Below are positions 57,109 to 64,000 of a DNA stretch of 64,000 nt, piece after piece. The stretch comes from Acidisoma sp. PAMC 29798 (lineage in GTDB: Bacteria; Pseudomonadota; Alphaproteobacteria; Acetobacterales; Acetobacteraceae), in NCBI RefSeq assembly GCF_030252425.1, contig NZ_CP126994.1, positions 2,971,001 to 3,035,000 of the forward strand, given 5' to 3'. How positions within the stretch are numbered: the first letter of the stretch is position 1; each line of letters begins with the position of its first letter. Below the pieces are notes generated by a model. The model did no database searches. It saw only the letters and a program-made list of their open reading frames with translations, and was not told the origin of the DNA. The translations under genes and the position numbers were made by a program.

Positions 57109-58698
57109 TCACGAAACATCGAGACTGATCCATTGCGTTTCGTCCGAGCCCTGAACCAGCAGAAGGATGGCTGTGCGTTTGTCCTGTCGCATCGTATCGA
57201 TACGAGCCAGCAGGTCGCGCGTGCGCGTCACGGGCACGCCGCCAAGTTGCAGAATGATATCGCCCGCCACCAAACCCTGCCGGGACGCGGCACTGTTGGA
57301 TGCGACCTTGGTGATCATCACGCCGTGGGTATCGCTGGGCAGTGAGAACTTGTTCAGCAGATCGCCGGAAAGATCCGAAAGCGTCAGACCGAGGCCCGCG
57401 ACGGCGGCAACCGTTGGCGGCGCAGGCGTCACCGGAAGTGCGGCCTTCGGTGCTGTCGGTTCAGCGGGTGCGTCCACAATGGTGAGCGTCACATTGGCGC
57501 GATGGCCCGCGCGCCAATAATCGACGATCGCTTGCTCACCCACGCTGCTGCCCGCCACCAAAGGCGGCAAAGCCTTCATATTGTCGACGCTATGACCGTT
57601 GAAACCGAGGATCACGTCGCCGCTGCGCAAATGGGCGAGGGCGGCCGGGCCACCCGGCGCCGTGGTCCCGATCATCGCGCCACCCTCGACCGGCAGTCCC
57701 AACGCATCCGCGATGTCAGGCGTCACGTCCAGCACCTGGGCGCCGAGCCAGCCTCGGCGCGGCTTGCCGTAGCGCCTGAGTTGCTGCACCACCGGTGCCA
57801 CATCATCCGCTGGAATGGCGAAACCGATGCCGACCGATCCGCCAGAGGGCGAGTAGATGGCGGTATTGATGCCCACGACCTCGCCCGCCATGTCGAACAG
57901 CGGACCGCCCGAGTTGCCACGGTTGATGGCAGCGTCCGTCTGGATGTAATCGCTGGTGCCATCCTCATCGAGATCGCGGCCACGCGCACTGATGATCCCT
58001 GCGGTCACTGTGCCGCCCAGGCCATATGGATTGCCGATTGCCATCACCCAGTCGCCGATCCGCGTCGCGCGCGATATGCCGAAATGCACGGCAACGAGGG
58101 GATGATCCGGGTGGACCCGCAGCAGGGCGATGTCCTTTTGCGTATCGCGGCCCACCAGGTCGGCGGGCAGTGAGGTACCGTCGGCGAGGATGACGCTGAT
58201 GCTGGTGGCGCCGTCAATGACGTGATTGTTGGTGACGATGAGGCCGGACGGGTCGATCACGAAGCCGGATCCAAGGCTTTGCAGCGTGCCGCTCTTGCCG
58301 TCACCGGTGGAATTCCCGCCCCCGGCGGGACTGTTCAAGAAGTCCTGGAACAACTTGTCGGTCGGTGCCAGATCGGCCGCCTGGCTCTGCGATGGCCCTG
58401 AGGCCTGGGTGCTTTGGGCGTTCTGAGCCAGCGGCCCGCCGGAGGTGGCGCCGGGGCTGCCGTCGCTACCCGAGTCGCTGCCCCCTGAATCCGCCCCCCC
58501 AGACTCGGCACCTTGCGCATTCGGTGGCGCATTCTCGGTGCTGGCGATGTTCACCACGGCGGGCAGCAACTGCGCCGCCAGATCCGCAAAGCCCGTCGGC
58601 ACATCCCGCGCCGAACCGGCGCCGGCATCCGTCACGACGAAGGCCGCGAGGAGCAGGATGAAACACGTGGTTCTGGTGACGGGCGGCTGAAGTCTCAT
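57109..58698 (-). CDS. DegP/HtrA-type periplasmic serine protease
   Basis: Envelope protease and chaperone of 529 residues. A signal peptide (CFILLLAAFVVTDAGAG) leads to a serine/glycine-rich linker (residues about 55-105). The trypsin-like triad is the histidine in TNNHVIDGA (about 159), aspartate in KDIALLRVHP (about 189) and serine in NRGNSGGPLFD (about 262). Two PDZ domains follow (GWLGAQVLDVTPDIADALGLP and the second with GVMITKVASNSAASRQGL). ATG 58698 is chosen since the frame upstream lacks a signal. Divergent from the Mrp gene. Confidence 0.93.
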   Translation of the reverse strand: MRLQPPVTRTTCFILLLAAFVVTDAGAGSARDVPTGFADLAAQLLPAVVNIASTENAPPNAQGAESGGADSGGSDSGSDGSPGATSGGPLAQNAQSTQASGPSQSQAADLAPTDKLFQDFLNSPAGGGNSTGDGKSGTLQSLGSGFVIDPSGLIVTNNHVIDGATSISVILADGTSLPADLVGRDTQKDIALLRVHPDHPLVAVHFGISRATRIGDWVMAIGNPYGLGGTVTAGIISARGRDLDEDGTSDYIQTDAAINRGNSGGPLFDMAGEVVGINTAIYSPSGGSVGIGFAIPADDVAPVVQQLRRYGKPRRGWLGAQVLDVTPDIADALGLPVEGGAMIGTTAPGGPAALAHLRSGDVILGFNGHSVDNMKALPPLVAGSSVGEQAIVDYWRAGHRANVTLTIVDAPAEPTAPKAALPVTPAPPTVAAVAGLGLTLSDLSGDLLNKFSLPSDTHGVMITKVASNSAASRQGLVAGDIILQLGGVPVTRTRDLLARIDTMRQDKRTAILLLVQGSDETQWISLDVS

Positions 58699-58844
58699 CA
58701 GGTGGACATTCCGAGGTGGAGGCCCGATTGTGCGCGTGCATCCGCACGACCACAAGCAAGACGAGAGCGCTGTCAGCACGACGAGGCTCGGGGCGCTTGT
58801 GATGACGCGACGATGACACCCCCTCACCGTCAGGAGCGGTTTCC

Positions 58845-59939
58845 ATGAGCGATCAAGACGATACCCTGATCGCGGCGGTCCAGCGCCTGCTGGCAAGCTT
58901 TCGGTCCGAGGACACGGGCCAGGATCTGTTGGGCGGCACGATCGTCGATAGCGTCGTTTCGAAAGACGGCCTGGTTCAGGTCACGCTCAGCGTCGATCGG
59001 GCGCGGGCTGCCGGGCTGGAAGGCGCGCGCCGCACGGTGGAGGGCGCCATCACTCGCCTGCCCGGGGTTCGCAACGCGAGCGTCGTGCTCACCTCTCATC
59101 GCGAGGCTGCCCCACCCCAGCCGCCTCAACCGGCCGCTCGGCCACCGGCGCCGAAGCCTTCGCCGCTGCCCGGTGTCGCCCATGTCGTGGCTGTCGCCTC
59201 CGGCAAGGGGGGCGTGGGCAAATCCACCGTCTCGGTCAATCTCGCCGTCGCTCTGGCGCGGCGCGGCCTGCGCGTCGGGTTGATGGACGCGGACATCTAC
59301 GGCCCCAGCCTGCCCCGCATGCTCGGCGCGAATCGGCGCCCAGAGATCCGGGGGGACAGGATGATTCCGATCGAGGCCTGGGGCCTGAAGGCCATGTCGA
59401 TGGGATTCCTGGTCGAAGAGGATTCGGCCATGATCTGGCGCGGCCCGATGATCATGGGCGCGGTCCAGCAGTTCCTCGGGCAGGTGGAATGGGGCGAGCT
59501 TGATGTTCTGGTGGTCGATCTGCCACCGGGCACCGGCGATATTCAGCTCACGCTGTCTCAGCGCGTCAAAGTAACGGGCGCAGTGATCGTCTCGACACCG
59601 CAAGATATCGCACTGATCGACGCCAGACGCGCGGTGCGGATGTTCGAGAAGGTCGAGATCCCAATCTTCGGCGTCATCGAGAACATGAGCGTCTTCTGTT
59701 GCCCCAACTGTGGCCACCGCTCCGAGATCTTCGGTCACGGCGGTGCGCGCCTGGAAGCAACCCGGCTTGGCCAGACCTTCCTGGGGGAAATACCCCTTTT
59801 GCTTGATGTGCGGCATATGTCTGATGCCGGCACGCCGATCGTCGCTGCCGCCCCGGACAGTGAGGGGGCGAAGGCCTTCGTGGCCATCGCCGACACGCTG
59901 GCCACGCGTTTGTCGCTGACAGCGCCCGCATCTGGCTGA
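58845..59939 (+). CDS. apbC: Mrp/NBP35-type Fe-S cluster carrier ATPase
   Basis: P-loop ATPase of 364 residues that assembles and carries Fe-S clusters. The N-terminal MIP18-like domain (AVQRLLASFRSEDTGQDLL) is followed by the deviant Walker A ASGKGGVGKSTVSVNLA (about residue 121), DADIYGPSLPRMLGA, PPGTGDIQLTLSQ and the metal-binding CxxC in SVFCCPNCGHRSEIFG. ATG 58845 has AGGAG about nine bases upstream. Divergent from the HtrA gene over a 146-base gap. Confidence 0.94.
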   Translation: MSDQDDTLIAAVQRLLASFRSEDTGQDLLGGTIVDSVVSKDGLVQVTLSVDRARAAGLEGARRTVEGAITRLPGVRNASVVLTSHREAAPPQPPQPAARPPAPKPSPLPGVAHVVAVASGKGGVGKSTVSVNLAVALARRGLRVGLMDADIYGPSLPRMLGANRRPEIRGDRMIPIEAWGLKAMSMGFLVEEDSAMIWRGPMIMGAVQQFLGQVEWGELDVLVVDLPPGTGDIQLTLSQRVKVTGAVIVSTPQDIALIDARRAVRMFEKVEIPIFGVIENMSVFCCPNCGHRSEIFGHGGARLEATRLGQTFLGEIPLLLDVRHMSDAGTPIVAAAPDSEGAKAFVAIADTLATRLSLTAPASG

Positions 59940-60190
59940 CGCGCGCGAAAGTGACGGTTCCGACCTCTACTTGGACTTTTACTTCATCCCATGCCGATGA
60001 TTCGCCGCCGCTTAACGCCGCCTTAAAACCGCAATACAATACTTATTGATGATACCGCGCGATCTGCTCTTGCGTTTCAGTAGATTTCGCTACAAGTAAT
60101 GCGCAGCGAATCACTGGCACACGCTTCGCGTTACACGCCGGTAACATAAAAAACTCGCTGGCTTCGCCCATCCACTCAATTGAGTCCTAT

Positions 60191-60877
60191 ATGAACCCCC
60201 TCTCTACCCCGATCGATCAACCCAACGAATCGACTGAACGTACCGAAGCGCGGATGCGCCAGGCGCTCGGTCTCGACAAGCGCCCAGCCGCGCCGCATCA
60301 GGCCACCGCACAACAGAGCCATGACCCGTCGCGCCAGCGTCGCCGCTTCGCGCAAGACGGCGAAGTGCCCGTCGTCATGCTCCATCGCAGCCGAGATGCG
60401 GATGGTGTTGCCGAGAATAAGCTCGCGACCCTTACCGCTGAGTTGCGGGAGGAGCGGGTCGCGCGCGCCCGCGCCGAACGGGCCTTGGAAGAGGCTCAGC
60501 TCACCATCCAATCCCTGCAGACGAAAGTTGCCCATGCAGGAATGATGTATGAGGAGAAACTCGGCAGTGAGCGCCAATTGCGCCTTCAGGCGGAGACGGT
60601 GATCGCCGAATTGACGCAGCGCGCCAGCCAAACTTTACCGCCGGTGGCGGAGGTCGTTAAGGCTGCGGAGAGTGAGCCGTCACTGCCACTGGTCGCGCAG
60701 CCCGATCAGCAGACCGTGGCCGACAGAACCCCGGCGCTGAAGATACGCTCAGCGACCAAACGCGCCCCGAAGCCCGCCGCCAGCACCGAAGCCGAGGAAG
60801 CGCAGCCGATTGAATGGTGGCTTCCGAGTTTCCGGGCCAGCCGGAAGACGCCGGCGAAAAAGAAGCCATTGGGCTAA
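60191..60877 (+). CDS. Coiled-coil protein of unknown function
   Basis: Protein of 228 residues. An N-terminal polar segment leads to a heptad-type coiled coil (ENKLATLTAELREERVARARAERALEE and continuing to about residue 142), then a Pro/Ala-rich tail and a short conserved-looking C-terminal motif PIEWWLPSFRASRKT followed by a basic end AKKKPLG. No signal peptide or membrane helix. No family recognised. It stands alone after a 250-base gap and ends in a strong terminator shared with znuB. Confidence 0.7.
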   Translation: MNPLSTPIDQPNESTERTEARMRQALGLDKRPAAPHQATAQQSHDPSRQRRRFAQDGEVPVVMLHRSRDADGVAENKLATLTAELREERVARARAERALEEAQLTIQSLQTKVAHAGMMYEEKLGSERQLRLQAETVIAELTQRASQTLPPVAEVVKAAESEPSLPLVAQPDQQTVADRTPALKIRSATKRAPKPAASTEAEEAQPIEWWLPSFRASRKTPAKKKPLG

Positions 60878-60879
60878 AG

Positions 60880-60905
60880 AACGGCGGCCATCGACGGCCG
60901 CCGTT
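60880..60905. terminator. Bidirectional hairpin terminator
   Basis: AACGGCGGCC (60880-60889) pairs perfectly with GGCCGCCGTT (60896-60905) around ATCGAC, followed by TTTCGCG. It sits between the convergent coiled-coil gene and znuB and can end transcription from both sides. Confidence 0.8.
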
Positions 60906-60910
60906 TCGCG

Positions 60911-61714
60911 TTACGCAGCGGACAGGCTTGGCCGCGTTGCCCAAAGGTGCGCGGCGACATACCCGACAGCGCCAAGGGCGGTGATCCAAAAACTCGTCGG
61001 CCAGTTCGTGTAAAACGCAAGCGTCAGGCCAATCCAGGCCTGCGCCAACGCCAACACCACAGAGAGCGCGACGCAGCGCCCGAATTGGGTCGTCAACCGC
61101 AAGGCCGTCGCCGGCGGGCCGACCATCAGGGCGAAGACCAGCAACACGCCAACAATCTGGGCGCACTCGGCGGTGGCCGCCGCGACCACCATCATGAACA
61201 GCACCGAGACCAGGCGAAGGGATACGCCCCGCGCCTCCGCCAGTTCCGGCTGCAGGCTGGCGAATAGCAGCGGTCGCGCGATGACGGCCAGAAGGGCGAG
61301 GCTCAGCAGGCCGAGGCCCAGCAACAGCCACAGGGTATGCGCATCCACGCCCAACACATTGCCAAACAGCAACGCCGTCGCCTGAGCGGCAAAGGCCGTA
61401 TAAAAATGCAGGAACAACAGACCGCAGCCGAGCGACAGGGTCAGCACAAGGCCGATCGCGACGTCGCGCCCCTGCAACTTTTCGCCCATCCAGCCCATGC
61501 CGATGCCGCAGAGCAAGGTCACCACGAAGAGGCCCGCAAGCGGCGAGGCGCCGACCAGAATGGCCCCTGTCGCGCCGGCAAAGCCGACATGGGACAGGGC
61601 ATGGCCGGCAAAGGTCTGGCCGCGCAGCACCAAGAACGCGCCGACCGCGCCCGCCAGAATGGCGACAATGGCAGAGGCCGCGAAGGCATTCCGCATGAAT
61701 TCGAATTCAAGCAT
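60911..61714 (-). CDS. znuB: Zinc ABC transporter permease
   Basis: Inner-membrane permease of about 267 residues (ABC-3 family) with eight or nine hydrophobic helices. FLVLRGQTFAGHALSHVGFAGA is the conserved N-terminal block with the HALSH-type motif, read as GQTFAGHALSHVGFAGA, and SLRLVSVLFMMVVAAATAECAQIVGVLLVFAL covers the core pore, read as AECAQIVGVLLVFALMVGP. The start is ATG 61714, overlapping the znuC stop by eight bases; ATG 61738 is an alternative. Confidence 0.9.
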   Translation of the reverse strand: MLEFEFMRNAFAASAIVAILAGAVGAFLVLRGQTFAGHALSHVGFAGATGAILVGASPLAGLFVVTLLCGIGMGWMGEKLQGRDVAIGLVLTLSLGCGLLFLHFYTAFAAQATALLFGNVLGVDAHTLWLLLGLGLLSLALLAVIARPLLFASLQPELAEARGVSLRLVSVLFMMVVAAATAECAQIVGVLLVFALMVGPPATALRLTTQFGRCVALSVVLALAQAWIGLTLAFYTNWPTSFWITALGAVGYVAAHLWATRPSLSAA

Positions 61715-62513
61715 AGTGGCGGCATTCCACATCGGCATGAGCGCCGTCTGCTGTCATGACGAAGATGCGGCCGTGTACCCGCGCCACCTCGATCGGCGTG
61801 CCATACAGGCGGGATAGCACCGGCCCGGTGATAACCTCCTCGACCGGTCCGAGCGCGGCACGGCCCTGGCCCAGATACAGCACACGGTCCATCGCCGGCA
61901 GCAGAGGATTGACCTCATGCGCGCTGAACAGCACGGCAATGCCAAGCGCCCTTTGAAGGTCGCGCACCAGCGTGACCACGGCCTGCTGGTGATTGGGGTC
62001 GAGGCTGATCAGCGGCTCATCCAGCAACAAAAGGCGCGGCTGGCCGAGCAAGGCCTGAGCGATCAGCAGCCGCTGCCGCTGCCCGCCCGAAAGCTCCGAC
62101 AGTGGCTGCCGCGCGAGATCGGTTGCCCCAACCAGGGCGAGGACGCGTGCGACGTCCTGCCGGCCGGCACTGTCCAGAATGGGCAGGCCCCAGCGATGGC
62201 CACCCACCGCGCTCGCCACGAAATCCGCGCCGCTGAGGCGGCCGACGACGGCGGAAACGCGGCTCTGCGGCATATAGCCGACTGCGGGGTTGCCCCGCCG
62301 GACCGGCGCGCCGAGCACCGTGATGGTGCCGGCACGCGGGCGGGCGAGACCGAGGATCGACCGCATTAGCGTGGTCTTGCCAGCGCCGTTGGGGCCAAGA
62401 ACCCCAACGAATTCCGAAGCCTCAATGCGGAGCGTGACATCCGAAAGGACGACACGACTGCCGAAGGCGAGCGTCGTGCCGTTCAAAACGATGGCGGGTG
62501 AGGCAGGGCTCAA
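61707..62513 (-). CDS. znuC: Zinc ABC transporter ATP-binding protein
   Basis: ATPase of 268 residues. Walker A is VLGPNGAGKTTLMRS (about residue 41), the signature is ELSGGQRQRLLIAQAL, Walker B is LLLLDEPLISLDP, and the switch histidine is in LFSAHEVNPLLP. The start is TTG 62511-62513, overlapping the znuA stop as TTGA. It is the middle gene of znuACB, all translationally coupled. Confidence 0.92.
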   Translation of the reverse strand: MSPASPAIVLNGTTLAFGSRVVLSDVTLRIEASEFVGVLGPNGAGKTTLMRSILGLARPRAGTITVLGAPVRRGNPAVGYMPQSRVSAVVGRLSGADFVASAVGGHRWGLPILDSAGRQDVARVLALVGATDLARQPLSELSGGQRQRLLIAQALLGQPRLLLLDEPLISLDPNHQQAVVTLVRDLQRALGIAVLFSAHEVNPLLPAMDRVLYLGQGRAALGPVEEVITGPVLSRLYGTPIEVARVHGRIFVMTADGAHADVECRHYA

Positions 62514-63397
62514 GGCGTCGCCTTCATAGGTTGCGCCAGGGCTGCGCCCAGCTTGTCCAGTGTGGAGCTCTGCCAGGTCTGGAAGGTGAGGCTCGGCGGT
62601 TCGGTTTCGGCCACGCCGATCACCGGCACCCCGGCCTTGCGGGCGATGCCCATAAGGCGATCGGCCGCAGAATCGGAGGCCTGACTGTTATAGATAAACA
62701 GGCGCACATGGTGACCGGTCAGATCCTCTTCATAAGCGGCCGTATCGGCGGCACTCGGTTCCGTATCGTTCATCACGGCCCACTGGAAGCGTTCATTGCG
62801 CATCGTGAGGCCGACAGCCGTCGCCATATAGCCGAAAACCGGCTCCGTCGCCGTCACCGGCTCACCAGCATATAGCTTGCGGAGGGCCGCGATCTTGTCA
62901 TGGATTGGCGTCAACGAGTCGAGAAAGACGCCAAGACGCTGCTCATAGCCGGCGCGGCCTGCGGGGTCGGTCGCGATCAGGGCGTTCGTAATGGCACGGG
63001 CCACGGCCGGCATGGTCTGCGGGTCCCACCAAAGATGCGGATTGGCGCCGACCGCGCGATGCGTGAGCACGGATGCGGTGATGACGTGGCGGGTATGGCC
63101 ACCGGCCGCGCCGAGCAGCTTCTCCATCCAGGGGTCGTAATCCGCGCCATTCTCGATGACGATGTCGGCCCGCGCGATGGCCCGCGCCGTGGCGGGATCG
63201 GCCTCAAACAAATGCGGGTCGGTATCGGGGTTCGACAGGATCGAGGTGACCTGCGCGCTGGGGCCCGCGATCTGGCCCGCGACATCGCCGTAGAAATTCT
63301 CCCCCGCCACGATGGAGACGCCCGCCAGGGCAGGCGTCCCGCCGGCAAGTGCCAGCCCCACAGCCATACCCGCAATCCGCAATTTCATCTCCAACAT
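62510..63397 (-). CDS. znuA: Zinc ABC transporter substrate-binding protein
   Basis: Periplasmic zinc-binding protein of 295 residues (cluster 9). A signal peptide (AGMAVGLALAGGTPALAG) is followed by DTDPHLFEADPATARAIARADIVIENGADYDPW, whose first histidine is in DPHLFE. The second histidine is in GANPHLWWDP. The position usually held by the third histidine reads TEPVFGYMA, with glutamate, and the last aspartate is in NSQASDS. No histidine-rich loop is present. Start ATG 63397 has GAGG upstream; ATG 63388 is an alternative. First gene of the znu operon. Confidence 0.92.
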   Translation of the reverse strand: MLEMKLRIAGMAVGLALAGGTPALAGVSIVAGENFYGDVAGQIAGPSAQVTSILSNPDTDPHLFEADPATARAIARADIVIENGADYDPWMEKLLGAAGGHTRHVITASVLTHRAVGANPHLWWDPQTMPAVARAITNALIATDPAGRAGYEQRLGVFLDSLTPIHDKIAALRKLYAGEPVTATEPVFGYMATAVGLTMRNERFQWAVMNDTEPSAADTAAYEEDLTGHHVRLFIYNSQASDSAADRLMGIARKAGVPVIGVAETEPPSLTFQTWQSSTLDKLGAALAQPMKATP

Positions 63398-63406
63398 CTG
63401 CGCCTC

Positions 63407-63435
63407 ATAATGTTATGATATAACATACAGAACAA
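63407..63435 (-). promoter_or_regulatory. znuA promoter with Zur-box palindrome
   Basis: ATGTTATGATATAACAT (63410-63426) is a 17-bp palindrome, perfect around its central A, and matches the canonical Zur box of proteobacteria (AATGTTATAWTATAACATT type). Read leftward, a sigma-70 promoter TTGTTC (63435-63430) and CATTAT (63412-63407) with a 17-base spacer encloses it, so zinc-bound Zur would block znuA transcription. Confidence 0.85.
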
Positions 63436-63452
63436 CGCGGTTCTGACGGAGG

Positions 63453-63483
63453 TTGACGGGCTATGCAAGCGTTATCTTATAAC
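63453..63483 (+). promoter_or_regulatory. Second Zur-box-like palindrome at zur promoter
   Basis: GTTATCTTATAAC (63471-63483) has 5-bp arms GTTAT/ATAAC in the same pattern as the Zur box 50 bases away. Read rightward, TTGACG (63453-63458) and TTATAA (63477-63482), 18 bases apart, form a promoter whose -10 box lies inside the palindrome. This would give autorepression of zur. Transcription would start next to ATG 63490, and ATG 63463 would then lie inside the promoter. Confidence 0.55.
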
Positions 63484-63993
63484 AGTGCCATGACCGAATC
63501 TGCCTTTACGCCTCAGACGGAACGCCTGTTGGATCAGGCCGAGGCGCTGTGCGCCCGCCGTGCGTCAAGGCTGACGGAGCAAAGGCGGTTGGTGCTCGGC
63601 CTCATTCTCGATAGCCCGCGCCCCACTGGTGCCTACGACCTGCTCGACCGGCTGCGCCAGGATGGCCGCACCGCCGCCCCCCCCACGGTCTACCGCGCGC
63701 TCGATTTTCTGACGGCGCAGGGTCTGGTCCATAAGATCGAGCGGCTATCCGCTTTCGTCGGCTGTTCCCATGCCCTCGATCATGCGGACCACGCCGATCA
63801 CGGCCTGCATGCCGTCCAGTTCCTCATCTGCGCGCGCTGCCGGCGGACCATCGAGCTGACCGATCCGGCCATCGGCCGGGCTCTGGCTGCCGCCGCCACC
63901 TCCGCCGGCTTCGCCCTGACGGCGGCGACGATCGAGGCCGAGGGGATCTGCGCGGAATGCGCGGCAGATGGGGCCGCAATGGCACCGCTCTGA
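63463..63993 (+). CDS. zur: Zinc uptake regulator, Fur family
   Basis: Fur-family repressor of 176 residues from ATG 63463, or 167 from ATG 63490. The winged helix is RLTEQRRLVLGLILDS and TVYRALDFLTAQGLVHKIE. Structural zinc cysteines are in ICARCRRTIE and ICAECAAD. The regulatory site is unusually histidine-rich: CSHALDHADHADHGLHAVQF. GGAGG lies ten bases before ATG 63463, but a promoter and Zur box span that position, so ATG 63490 with a leaderless or short leader is equally likely. Divergent from znuA. Confidence 0.93.
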   Translation: MQALSYNSAMTESAFTPQTERLLDQAEALCARRASRLTEQRRLVLGLILDSPRPTGAYDLLDRLRQDGRTAAPPTVYRALDFLTAQGLVHKIERLSAFVGCSHALDHADHADHGLHAVQFLICARCRRTIELTDPAIGRALAAAATSAGFALTAATIEAEGICAECAADGAAMAPL

Positions 63994-64000
63994 TTCGCAT

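Overview
The window is 64 kb of GC-rich, gene-dense chromosome. Gene content and layout point to an alphaproteobacterium of the Rhodospirillales, most likely Acetobacteraceae: glyQ-glyS-ppdK in tandem, a stand-alone NDUFS4-type complex I gene beside tRNA-Pro, sdhCDAB, a SWIM/SNF2 helicase and DUF3297. This placement is inference from gene order and protein style, not from a search. There is no rRNA, CRISPR array, transposase, integrase or prophage.

Layout. 1-5.9 kb: a minus-strand cluster of homocysteine S-methyltransferase, a polar amino acid ABC transporter (binding protein, ATPase, two permeases) and sarcosine oxidase beta (cut by the window edge), with a divergent Lrp/AsnC regulator. 5.9-13.5 kb: TPR-glycosyltransferase, SNF2 helicase, double-VOC protein, cytochrome b561 and an Old Yellow Enzyme. 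13.7-18 kb: a tightly overlapping GntR-prpD-prpC-prpB operon for the 2-methylcitrate cycle. 18-19.7 kb: GreA-like factor, DUF192 protein, tRNA-Pro(TGG), NDUFS4-like subunit and tRNA-Arg(TCT). 19.7-27.5 kb: a looser, accessory-looking block (VOC proteins, an outer-membrane barrel, DUF1835/DUF3658, hydrolases, LysR, OsmC, secreted proteins). 27.5-31 kb: a PP2C phosphatase-Ser/Thr kinase fusion converging on an ammonium transporter that has a good sigma-54 type promoter.

31-45 kb: DUF3297, SDR, YifB ATPase, asd, sdhCDAB, a tyrosine phosphatase, a cation diffusion facilitator, small envelope and unknown proteins, an S24-type regulator, aat and a VapBC toxin-antitoxin pair. 45-57 kb: SnoaL protein, glyQ-glyS-ppdK, a GT2/VTT membrane pair, gluQ, an esterase, an HNH protein and a molybdopterin oxidoreductase. 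57-64 kb: an HtrA protease divergent from the Mrp Fe-S carrier, a coiled-coil protein, and znuABC divergent from zur with two Zur-box-like palindromes.

The most informative non-coding signals are the Zur boxes at 63.4 kb, the -24/-12 promoter upstream of amt, a GTGTCA/TGACAC inverted repeat at vapBC, and a dispersed hairpin repeat (core GTAGGGCGGAAAAGCGCAGC) found after asd, after the 43.3-44.0 kb gene and, in degenerate form, after the VTT gene. No clearly new multi-gene system was proven. The best candidates for follow-up are the methyltransferase/ABC/sarcosine oxidase cluster, the phosphatase-kinase fusion beside Amt, and the secreted VOC/OsmC/LysR neighbourhood. All positions of promoters and operators are by eye.
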